Notes: a model not told the origin generated them from the letters alone. Positions 8,494 through 13,462 are shown, numbered from the stretch's first letter. The stretch is DNA of 14,022 nucleotides from Alistipes sp. (GCA_017560305.1 JAFYOF010000163.1:1-14022); one strand, 5' to 3'. Made by a program: numbers and translations.

Positions 8494-8600
8494 TCTACCT
8501 TTGTTAATGGTTCGGTCGCAAGGGTGATTGTTGTAGAAACCAGTAATGCCGATTCCCCATCGTCGGTCTTTCTCCTCTGGGTGGATGAAGATTTGATAGC
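8494..8600. repeat. Dispersed repeat related to 11190-11290, copy 1
   Basis: Shares with 11190-11290 the segments TCTACCTTTGTTAAT, TTCGGTCG, CCCCATCGTCGG and GATTTGATA in the same order and spacing. This copy is more degenerate in its terminal hairpin (CTCTGGGTGGATGA). It directly follows the repeat at 8440-8475, as the related block at 11119-11182 precedes the other copy. No ORF; probably a miniature mobile element remnant. Confidence 0.6.
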
Positions 8601-8605
8601 ATTAC

Positions 8606-8635
8606 AAAAAAAATGAGAGCCCCAAGGAGACTCTC
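8606..8635 (-). terminator. Second terminator downstream of small RNA copy A
   Basis: On the minus strand GAGAG (8635-8631) pairs with CTCTC (8619-8615), followed shortly by eight T (8613-8606). An equivalent terminator with a different sequence (9143-9179) follows the other RNA copy at a similar distance, so longer RNAs of about 250 nt may end here when the first terminator is read through. Confidence 0.65.
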
Positions 8636-8698
8636 GCGGAAAATTTGCTTCCAAGTATATATAAACCCTCTCGGGTGAATTTGCTTTTAATCTCAGGT

Positions 8699-8855
8699 AA
8701 AAAAAAACGAGGTCTCGGAGGTATTCGACTTTAAACGAGCACCGTTTATTGTCTTAGTGACCTCGTGCGCCACAGAAACGCCCTTCTTCGGTCACAACCT
8801 TCCGATATCCTCTACCAACCTAAAACTACTAACCTAAATGAACCTTAAAACTTCG
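8699..8855 (-). ncRNA. Predicted structured small RNA of about 157 nt, copy A
   Basis: No protein frame fits. On the minus strand the region starts just after a promoter (8859-8891) and ends in a U-tract (8707-8699). Predicted fold: closing stem P1 in three 4-bp blocks (8809-8812 with 8709-8712, 8802-8805 with 8715-8718, 8797-8800 with 8719-8722); hairpin P2 GUGACC/GGUCAC (8790-8795 with 8757-8762); hairpin P3 AAACG/CGUUU with loop GUGCU (8743-8747 with 8733-8737). The 5' third is mostly unpaired and holds a tandem UUUAGGUURGUAG motif. Copy B differs by about five substitutions; in P3 one A-U becomes G-C and one becomes G-U, a wobble valid only in minus-strand RNA. I do not recognise the family; 6S-like RNA is a possible alternative, but the long unpaired 5' tail argues against it. 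Confidence 0.75.
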
Positions 8856-8858
8856 AGT

Positions 8859-8891
8859 GCAAAGGTAAGGGCAATTTTGCATCCGTGCAAG
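8859..8891 (-). promoter_or_regulatory. Promoter of small RNA copy A
   Basis: Minus-strand CTTG (8891-8888), 20 nt, then TACCTTTGC (8867-8859), fitting the Bacteroidetes consensus TTTG...TAnnTTTG. It places a start at about 8853-8856. The equivalent promoter of copy B keeps the same spacing. Confidence 0.75.
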
Positions 8892-8927
8892 AGTTTTTAA
8901 GAATTTTTTATAATTTAATAATAAAAT

Positions 8928-8942
8928 TTAACATTGCGTTAA
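8928..8942. promoter_or_regulatory. Palindrome TTAAC-N5-GTTAA upstream of small RNA copy A, possible operator
   Basis: TTAACATTGCGTTAA is a perfect 5-bp inverted repeat with a 5-bp spacer, centred about 80 bp upstream of the predicted RNA start. An identical 15-mer is in the same place upstream of copy B (9483-9497), while neighbouring bases differ. Confidence 0.4.
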
Positions 8943-9142
8943 CATTTCGCCCCTTTCAGACCCTTTTTCTACTCATTTTGTGCTATTTACACGCCCAGCC
9001 CCGACTACTTTCACTTATCCTGAATTCTCCCAAAAACCTCATATTTCACCCCAAAAACCACGAAAAAAAGATGAAAAATCCATTTTCCATCTCTCAAATA
9101 AGTATATCATCCCCGCATCACTCCCCCACCTAACAAACCATC

Positions 9143-9179
9143 AAAAAAAGAAAAGAGCTCTCTTTGTGGGAGAACTCTT
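9143..9179 (-). terminator. Second terminator downstream of small RNA copy B
   Basis: On the minus strand AAGAGTTCTC (9179-9170) pairs over 10 bp (one G-U) with GAGAGCTCTT (9162-9153), followed by a T-rich tract ending in seven T (9149-9143). It is the positional counterpart of 8606-8635. Confidence 0.75.
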
Positions 9180-9252
9180 CCTGGAAACCTAACTTCCTAT
9201 ATATATAAGCCCTCTCGGGCGAATGTACTTTCGTAAAACTTTGGGTAGGTAT

Positions 9253-9410
9253 AAAAAAAAACCGAGGTCTCGGAGGTATTCGACTTTAAGCGAGCACCGC
9301 CTATTGTCTTAGTGACCTCGCGCGCCACAGAAACGCTCTTCTTCGGTCACAACCTTCCGATATCCTCTACCAACCTAAAACTACTAACCTAAATGAACCT
9401 TAAAACTTCG
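9253..9410 (-). ncRNA. Predicted structured small RNA of about 158 nt, copy B
   Basis: Near-identical to the RNA at 8699-8855, with its own promoter (9414-9446) and U-tract (9261-9253). P1 and P2 are unchanged. P3 is AGGCG/CGCUU instead of AAACG/CGUUU, preserving all five pairs through one compensatory change and one G-U. In the P2 loop, GUGGCGCGC replaces GUGGCGCAC and keeps its small GUG stem as a G-U pair. The 5' unpaired tail is identical, including the two UUUAGGUU motifs. Two intact copies with separate promoters suggest dosage or divergent regulation, as seen for some bacterial sRNA pairs. Function unknown. Confidence 0.75.
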
Positions 9411-9413
9411 AGT

Positions 9414-9446
9414 GCAAAGGTAAGGGCATTTTGTCATCCGTGCAAA
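9414..9446 (-). promoter_or_regulatory. Promoter of small RNA copy B
   Basis: Minus-strand TTTG (9446-9443), exactly 20 nt, TACCTTTGC (9422-9414): a perfect match to the Bacteroidetes -33/-7 consensus. The start is predicted near 9408-9411. Confidence 0.8.
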
Positions 9447-9482
9447 TGTTTTTAAAAATTTTTCACAATTTACTAATTAAAT

Positions 9483-9497
9483 TTAACATTGCGTTAA
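9483..9497. promoter_or_regulatory. Palindrome TTAAC-N5-GTTAA upstream of small RNA copy B, possible operator
   Basis: Identical to 8928-8942 and at the same distance (about 80 bp) from the predicted start of its RNA. The stretch from here to 9690 has no other recognisable feature and no credible gene. Confidence 0.4.
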
Positions 9498-9690
9498 TAT
9501 TGGACCCCTTTTCAGTTCCTTTTTCTGCTTATTTTGTGCATTTTAGACCAGTTTCGCCGCCCAGATTACGCCGTTGCAAAATCATCCCTAACTCCTTATT
9601 TATAGCCTATTATAAGTTTAGTTTATCCATTTTCGCAGTTTTATTATTTCCTGAAATAGAAAATTCCCCACACATCCCAGCGCGAATGAA

Positions 9691-9809
9691 TTTATCTTCG
9701 GTGGCAGGCGCACCCGTAACGGGTGTTTTTGCATTGATTTTGTCGCGCGTGATTTATCTTTGGTGGCAGTTGTTACGCCTGTTTTACATTTTCTTTGATA
9801 AGGAATGAA
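9691..9809 (+). repeat. Tandem hairpin modules leading into the second G-bulged element
   Basis: Two modules begin with TTTATCTTYGGTGGCAG at 9691 and 9753, a period of 62 bp; the next TTTATCT is at 9810. The first contains a hairpin CACCCG-TAA-CGGGTG followed by TTTTTGCATT and TGTCGCGCGTGA; the second contains GTTGTTACGCCTGTTTTACATT, related but with a decayed stem. The same modules recur at 13191-13347 and, inverted, at 11710-11774. Confidence 0.7.
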
Positions 9810-9814
9810 TTTAT

Positions 9815-9860
9815 CTAAAGTGGGTAGCGGGGGTGGCACAAAGTGCCATACCCACTTTAG
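9815..9860 (+). repeat. G-bulged double-stem palindromic element, copy 2
   Basis: Outer stem CTAAAGTGGGTA (9815-9826) pairs with TACCCACTTTAG (9849-9860). Inside are the G-rich bulge GCGGGGG and the hairpin TGGCAC-AAA-GTGCCA. A second hairpin ACGCCTCG-TGG-CGAGGCGT (9863-9881) follows, then GTTTTATT, which could terminate plus-strand transcription, although no plus-strand gene is seen here. Confidence 0.8.
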
Positions 9861-9983
9861 AGACGCCTCGTGGCGAGGCGTGTTTTATTGCGTAAAAATA
9901 GGTGGTAAAAAGAATTTAAATTCTTTATTTCAAATGTTACAAGATATGAAAATGGGGAATGAAGGATTTAAGAATCAAAACTC

Positions 9984-11003
9984 CTACAAATTCTCAATCA
10001 GCTCCTCGACATCCTCCGCGCGGGTTGCCCAGCTTGTCGCCAACCTTACAACCAGCCTTCCATCCGCCAGACGCTCCCACTCGGTGAAGGTCGTTGCTTG
10101 GCGCAGACGCCCCTCCTGCTCGGCGGTGAGCACCACAAACACCTGATTAGTAGGCGAATTGAAGTATAACTCATACCCCTTCTCCACAAACGCCTCCTTC
10201 AATCTCGCCGCCAGCGCAACCGCATTTTTGGCAATCTTCAGATAGAGATCATCGGTAAAGAGAGTGAGGAACTGAATGCCCAGCATACGCCCCTTGGCGA
10301 GCAGCGCACCCTGCTGCTTCACGATGGTGAAAAAGTGCGGAACAAGCCCCTTGCGCATCACCACCGCCTCGCCAAACATAGCGCCACACTTCGTGCCGCC
10401 GATGTAAAAAGCATCGCAGTAATGCGCCAAATCGGCAAGCGTGATGTCGCAATCCGATGCCAGCGCATAGCCCAATCGAGCACCATCCGCGAAGAGTTTT
10501 AGGTTCCATTTTCGGCATACTTCGCTCATCAGGCGCAACTCCTCAAGCGAGTATATTGTTCCATATTCGGTTGGTAATGAGATATATACCATTCCAGGAA
10601 AGACCATATGTTCGAAACTCTCATCCGCGTAAAATGCCTTCATATACTCCTCCACCTGCTGGGCGGAAATCTTACCCTCACGGTGCGGCAGCGTGATGAC
10701 CTTGTGACCACCCGCCTCAATCGCACCGCTCTCGTGCACGGCTATGTGACCTGTCTGCGCCGCCAGCACGCCCTCGTGAGGTCGCAGAATGGCACGAATC
10801 ACTGTTGAGTTGGTCTGTGTTCCGCCCACCAGAAAATGTACCTCGGCATCGGGTGCAGAGCACGCACGGCGCACCGCCTCACGCGCCTGAACTGAATAGT
10901 CATCAAGTCCGTAACCAGTTGATTTTTGCATATTTGTCTGCACCAGCTTCTCTAAAATCGCTGGGTGCATACCCTCCATATAATCGCTGTCAAAATGCTG
11001 CAT
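9984..11003 (-). CDS. ltaE: Low-specificity threonine aldolase / beta-eliminating lyase family enzyme
   Basis: PLP-dependent fold-type I enzyme, cytoplasmic, expected to cleave L-threonine or L-allo-threonine to glycine and acetaldehyde. The 339 residues match the family. Visible motifs: N-terminal FDSDYMEGMHPAIL with STGYGLDDYS (28-37), FLVGGTQTNS (57-66) binding the cofactor phosphate, TGHIAVHESGAIE (84-96) with H86 expected to stack on PLP, FADGARLGYA (171-180) with D173 and R176, and FYIGGTKCGAMFGEAVV with K205 as Schiff-base lysine. Some members act as other beta-eliminating lyases, so the exact substrate is uncertain. ATG 11003 gives the usual short N-terminus. A TATTTTTG element lies 28 bp upstream. 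Downstream a palindrome AAAGAATTTAAATTCTTT (9909-9926) followed by T on the minus strand may act as a weak terminator. Both flanks are repeat-rich gaps, so it is probably monocistronic. Confidence 0.88.
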   Translation of the reverse strand: MQHFDSDYMEGMHPAILEKLVQTNMQKSTGYGLDDYSVQAREAVRRACSAPDAEVHFLVGGTQTNSTVIRAILRPHEGVLAAQTGHIAVHESGAIEAGGHKVITLPHREGKISAQQVEEYMKAFYADESFEHMVFPGMVYISLPTEYGTIYSLEELRLMSEVCRKWNLKLFADGARLGYALASDCDITLADLAHYCDAFYIGGTKCGAMFGEAVVMRKGLVPHFFTIVKQQGALLAKGRMLGIQFLTLFTDDLYLKIAKNAVALAARLKEAFVEKGYELYFNSPTNQVFVVLTAEQEGRLRQATTFTEWERLADGRLVVRLATSWATRAEDVEELIENL

Positions 11004-11031
11004 AGTGGTTTTGTTATAGGTTTTCCAACCT

Positions 11032-11039
11032 CAAAAATA
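11032..11039 (-). promoter_or_regulatory. Possible -7 element of ltaE
   Basis: Minus-strand TATTTTTG matches TAnnTTTG about 28 bp before the ltaE start. No convincing TTTG is found about 20 nt further upstream, so this is tentative. Confidence 0.35.
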
Positions 11040-11118
11040 AGGAAAATATCGATAGAAACGAGGTAATTATATAAAAAACGGAATTATATACTATAGTGTA
11101 GTAAAGAAAAATTAATAC

Positions 11119-11290
11119 CGTCATTCCACATTTTCGCATCCACCAACCATTGCAGTAGTTTTTAAGAGTCTATGCGGAAATGATTGGAATCTACCTTTGT
11201 TAATAATTCGGTCGTAAGAGCGATTATTTAGGAAACTATAAGGTAGATCCCCATCGTCGGACTTTGTCCTCCGGGGGATGACGATTTGAT
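11119..11290. repeat. Composite dispersed repeat related to 8440-8600, copy 2
   Basis: The left part holds a one-mismatch inverted repeat CATTTTCGCAT (11129-11139) / ATGCGGAAATG (11172-11182). The right part starts ATCTACCTT (11189-11197), which is perfectly inverted as AAGGTAGAT (11240-11248), and ends in a hairpin ATCCCC...GGGGAT with an inner GGAC-TTT-GTCC stem. TCTACCTTTGTTAAT, TTCGGTCG, CCCCATCGTCGG and GATTTGATA are shared with 8494-8600. No ORF; MITE-like. Confidence 0.6.
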
Positions 11291-11316
11291 AATAATACTA
11301 AAGTATATAATTCCGT

Positions 11317-11346
11317 AAAAAAAAGAGGCCACCTGATGCAGCCTCT
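11317..11346 (-). terminator. Terminator of the 46-aa ORF
   Basis: On the minus strand AGAGGC (11346-11341) pairs with GCCTCT (11329-11324), followed by eight T. It is about 24 nt after the stop of the small ORF at 11370-11510 and is the only terminator between it and ltaE. Confidence 0.7.
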
Positions 11347-11369
11347 GTGGTTGGGATGTGCCCCGAAAT

Positions 11370-11510
11370 TCAATCTGATTGACGGAAGATATCCTGCAGG
11401 TAGCAATCGAGGTAAAAAAGCTCGGCATCGTCACAAATCACGAAATTGCTCATAAGATGCTCTTCGTCCGCAAGTAAATCATTGTTGAAAATTTTGTCAG
11501 CTTGTTCCAT
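11370..11510 (-). CDS. Small acidic protein of 46 residues, unknown function
   Basis: ATG at 11510 opens 46 codons ending in TGA at 11370-11372. The protein starts MEQADKIFNNDLLADEEHLM and ends LQDIFRQSD. By eye it has about twelve Asp/Glu against three Lys/Arg, two cysteines (in ICDD and DCYL), and no signal peptide or membrane segment, so it is probably cytoplasmic. An intrinsic terminator directly follows the stop, the main support for a real transcription unit; codon choice looks ordinary for the region. No clear TAnnTTTG promoter was found in the 140 bp upstream. I do not recognise the family. Alternatives are an sRNA with a fortuitous frame, or the remnant of a longer gene. Confidence 0.55.
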   Translation of the reverse strand: MEQADKIFNNDLLADEEHLMSNFVICDDAELFYLDCYLQDIFRQSD

Positions 11511-11591
11511 AGGCGATTTGTTTTGATTACTAAACGCTCCCCGCCGCGCAATTATTGTGTGGTGCGGAAATAATTTTCAAGAAATTTTTAT

Positions 11592-11607
11592 GAGATTGCC
11601 ACGCTCG
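11592..11607. repeat. Half copy of the GTCATTGCGAG/GGCAATCTC repeat
   Basis: GAGATTGCCACGCTCG is the inverse of the right half of the repeat at 13428-13462 (CTCGTGGCAATCTC) with one extra base. The left half is missing. The rest of 11511-11654 is AT-rich with nothing else recognised. Confidence 0.45.
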
Positions 11608-11654
11608 TTTTATTCTCATTTTATTCGCCCACAATGCGGATATAATTCTGGTTA

Positions 11655-11709
11655 ATCTTTGGCGGCGTAGCGCGCTTTATGCGCGCCACCCCCCCGCGCC
11701 GCCAAAGAT
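11655..11709 (-). repeat. G-bulged double-stem palindromic element, copy 3
   Basis: On the minus strand the outer stem ATCTTTGGCGGCG pairs with its complement at 11655-11667. The bulge is a run of seven or more G followed by TGG, and the inner hairpin is GCGCGC-ATAAA-GCGCGC. Compared with copy 1, outer stem base pairs change on both sides (for example TCGGTGG against TTGGCGG), which preserves pairing. Confidence 0.8.
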
Positions 11710-11774
11710 AAATCACGCGCGACAAAGTCAATGCAAAAACACCCGTTACGGGTGCGTAACGCCTGCCGAAGATT
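11710..11774 (-). repeat. Tandem hairpin module adjoining copy 3
   Basis: Read on the minus strand: AATCTTCGGCAGGCGTTACG, hairpin CACCCG-TAA-CGGGTG, TTTTTGCATTGAC, TTTGTCGCGCGTGATTTATC, running into copy 3. The order and sequence closely match 9691-9759 but the orientation is opposite. Confidence 0.7.
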
Positions 11775-11802
11775 GAGGCTAAAACCTATATAATATATCC
11801 CC

Positions 11803-11834
11803 AAAAAATAAGCGAGAGCGCCTCGCACCCTCGC
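11803..11834 (-). terminator. Rho-independent terminator of the GH76 gene
   Basis: On the minus strand GCGAG and GTGC (11834-11825) pair with GCGC and CTCGC (11821-11812) around a GAG loop, followed by TTATTTTTT. It lies 45 nt after the stop codon of the gene at 11879-13093. Confidence 0.8.
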
Positions 11835-11878
11835 CTAATCTAAAATCTCAAAAAACGCGCCAGAACGCATTCAGAACC

Positions 11879-13093
11879 CTACTTCTGCTTGTCTCGCTGC
11901 GCCTTCAGCTCACGCTCGTAGAGTGCCTTCGCCTCAATCATCGTGCAGCCGCTCACCTGTGCGCCGAGGTCGTTGTTGTAGCGGTCGCCAGGCGATGCCC
12001 AGTGACCATTGTAGAGGTAATCACGGCTTGTGCCCTGCTCGTTCAAAACGGTTGCGTTGTTATTGAAGAACGCCACAAAACGCTCCTTGTGCGATTTCGA
12101 CAAATCCTCCTCCAGCACCAGCTTCACGAAGTAACGCACAAAGACAGCCTTGAACAATGCGCCATCGCCACGCGCACCCTCATCCTTGAGGATGTTGTTC
12201 TTCTTGTCGATGAGGTTTGTGATGCAGTATGTCGCTGCGAGGTTGGCCATATCGAGGTACTTCTTCTCGCCCGTGATGTTGTAGAGTTCGTGCGCCATAC
12301 CCATATAAGTACCCTGATTGTAGGTGAAGAACCAGTCCTTTCTTTCGCCTGTATCGTGGTTGACGATGTGGTCGTAGACAGCGCCCGTGCCGGCATTCAC
12401 CAGCTTCTCGGTCTGCCAATCATAAATCTTCTTCGCCCAGTCGAGGTCGGTCTGCTTCTTGCCGTTTAACTGGTACATACGCGCCGCGATGATGCCCGCA
12501 GGACCATTCGAGCAGGCGTTCTTGCTTGCTGGCTGGCTCTGCTTCCACGCGATGCCGCCACCCGAGTAGGTATCGTTCCAGTTAGCCTTGATTCTGTCCC
12601 ACAACGACTGCGCCGTGTTGATGAATTTCTTGTCACCAGTCTGCTCATAGAGGCGTATCATAGTGAGGCAAATCCACTCCATATCATCCACAAAATCATT
12701 GAAATAGCTGCCTCCGCTCTTCTGCTTCACGCCCTCATACCAGGCGTCGAAATAGCCCTTCCAGGTCTTGTTTTCGGTGCGGATATATGCGTCGATGATG
12801 ACATCCATAGCGTGTGCCTGTGGCCAGTAGCACCAGTCCTGCGCCGAGGTGTCGGCCTTGCCGGCGTAGGTGTTGAAGAACTTTTTATCCTTGTTCCAGA
12901 ACTCGTTCACCAGCGCGAGGGTGCTGCTGCTCGCCTCCTTCTGCCAGTGGGCGCAAATCTCATCCTCCTTCGATGTGTCGGGCACCTCTGGCACCGGGTC
13001 AATTATTGGCTCGTCGTCGCTTGAGTTGCAACACACCATACTCAACGAGAGCAACGCCAAAACAGTAAAAAATGTGATTTTTCTCATAGTCAT
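11879..13093 (-). CDS. GH76 family alpha-1,6-mannanase-like lipoprotein
   Basis: 404 residues. The N-terminus MTMRKITFFTVLALLSLSMVCC is a lipoprotein-type signal; C21 or C22 would be lipidated, though the lipobox is weak. NSSDDE follows at once, similar to the acidic lipoprotein export signal of Bacteroidetes, which suggests display on the outer surface. The rest has the (alpha/alpha)6 pattern of GH76: WPQAHAMDVIIDAY (90-103), FNDFVDDMEWICLTMIRLY with the paired catalytic aspartates at D136-D137, GGGIAWKQ, NACSNGPAGIIAARMY and DWFFTYNQGTYMGMAHELY. GH76 enzymes cut alpha-1,6-mannan backbones such as those of yeast cell wall, by retaining hydrolysis. Residues 30-45 are a Pro/Asp-rich spacer. 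No SusC/D or other mannan genes are in view; the nearest neighbour upstream is a sigma factor, across a 400-bp repeat array. The promoter is at 13108-13139. MRK at codon 3 is an equally possible start. Confidence 0.9.
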   Translation of the reverse strand: MTMRKITFFTVLALLSLSMVCCNSSDDEPIIDPVPEVPDTSKEDEICAHWQKEASSSTLALVNEFWNKDKKFFNTYAGKADTSAQDWCYWPQAHAMDVIIDAYIRTENKTWKGYFDAWYEGVKQKSGGSYFNDFVDDMEWICLTMIRLYEQTGDKKFINTAQSLWDRIKANWNDTYSGGGIAWKQSQPASKNACSNGPAGIIAARMYQLNGKKQTDLDWAKKIYDWQTEKLVNAGTGAVYDHIVNHDTGERKDWFFTYNQGTYMGMAHELYNITGEKKYLDMANLAATYCITNLIDKKNNILKDEGARGDGALFKAVFVRYFVKLVLEEDLSKSHKERFVAFFNNNATVLNEQGTSRDYLYNGHWASPGDRYNNDLGAQVSGCTMIEAKALYERELKAQRDKQK

Positions 13094-13107
13094 TAGGTTT
13101 AGTAGAG

Positions 13108-13139
13108 CAAATTTAATCTTTTTTCCCGTAATAAGAAAA
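13108..13139 (-). promoter_or_regulatory. Promoter of the GH76 gene
   Basis: Minus-strand TAAATTTG (13115-13108) fits TAnnTTTG, with TTTT (13139-13136) 20 nt upstream as an imperfect -33. The start would be near 13103, giving a leader of only about 10 nt. Confidence 0.55.
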
Positions 13140-13157
13140 CCAGCAAGAAAAAAAGAT

Positions 13158-13201
13158 CACCCGCAACACACCCGTAACGCACCCGTAGCGCACCCGTAAC
13201 G
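13158..13201 (+). repeat. Four tandem 11-bp repeats, CACCCGYARCR
   Basis: CACCCGCAACA (13158), CACCCGTAACG (13169), CACCCGTAGCG (13180) and CACCCGTAACG (13191) are contiguous. The last unit is the left arm and loop of the hairpin closed by GGGTG at 13201-13205, so the array looks like expansion of one hairpin arm by slippage. Confidence 0.85.
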
Positions 13202-13347
13202 GGTGTTTTTGCAATGACTTTGCTATCAAAGAGTTTATCTTCGGTGCACCCGTAGCGGGTGTTTTACATTTATCTTGTCGCGCGATATTTATCTTCGGTG
13301 GCAGGCGTAACGCCTGTTTTGCATTTATCTTATCGCGCGTGATTTAT
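13191..13347 (+). repeat. Tandem hairpin modules leading into the fourth G-bulged element
   Basis: TTTATCT starts at 13234, 13288 and 13343, periods 54 and 55 bp. The modules contain hairpins CACCCG-TAA-CGGGTG, CACCCG-TAG-CGGGTG and CAGGCG-TAA-CGCCTG, each followed by a T run and GCA(A/T)T or ACATT, then usually TTRTCGCGCG. Stem sequences differ between modules while pairing and loop type are kept. Confidence 0.75.
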
Positions 13348-13394
13348 CTAAAGTGGGTAGCGAGGGGTGGCGCTTTGCGCCATACCCACTTTAG
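13348..13394 (+). repeat. G-bulged double-stem palindromic element, copy 4
   Basis: Outer stem CTAAAGTGGGTA (13348-13359) pairs with TACCCACTTTAG (13383-13394); bulge GCGAGGGG; inner hairpin TGGCGC-TTT-GCGCCA. A further hairpin CGCCTCC-CAA-GGAGGCG (13398-13414) follows, corresponding in position but not sequence to 9863-9881 after copy 2. Confidence 0.8.
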
Positions 13395-13427
13395 ATACGC
13401 CTCCCAAGGAGGCGCATTACTCTATGA

Positions 13428-13462
13428 GTCATTGCGAGAGCCTTCAGGCTCGTGGCAATCTC
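13428..13462. repeat. Dispersed GTCATTGCGAG...GGCAATCTC palindromic repeat, copy 2
   Basis: GTCATTGCGAGAG, CCTTCAGG, CTCGTGGCAATCTC: a hairpin with GAGCC/GGCTC near its tip and ATTGC/GCAAT near its base. Same ends as 8440-8475. It lies just downstream of the sigma factor stop. Confidence 0.7.

Larger units (their letters stand above)
8606..9555 (-). repeat. Tandem duplication of a roughly 400-bp small-RNA unit
   Basis: The segment 8606-9000 is repeated as 9143-9555 in the same orientation. Identity is near complete over the RNA core and promoter (about 8708-8870 against 9262-9425), clear through the upstream AT-rich part including the TTAAC palindrome, and weak at sequence level downstream, although the same series of hairpins is kept there. 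The part from about 9000 to 9140 between the copies is low-complexity and unique, with no credible gene. Confidence 0.8.

Noticed and set aside
8885..9133. Plus-strand ORF of 82 codons between the two RNAs
   Set aside because: Low-complexity, AT-rich translation with no motif; it overlaps the RNA promoter region and is not preserved in the duplicate.
9431..9808. Plus-strand ORF of 125 codons
   Set aside because: Runs through the RNA copy B upstream region and the hairpin repeat array; composition is not protein-like.
9691..9860. CRISPR-like array
   Set aside because: The repeated units are degenerate hairpins with partly conserved spacers rather than identical repeats separated by unique spacers, and no cas gene is present.
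9863..9881. Terminator for ltaE from the hairpin after element copy 2
   Set aside because: The T-rich tail is on the plus strand, opposite to ltaE transcription.
11879..13093. Polysaccharide utilisation locus around the GH76 gene
   Set aside because: No SusC, SusD, hybrid two-component regulator or further mannan enzyme is visible on either side.
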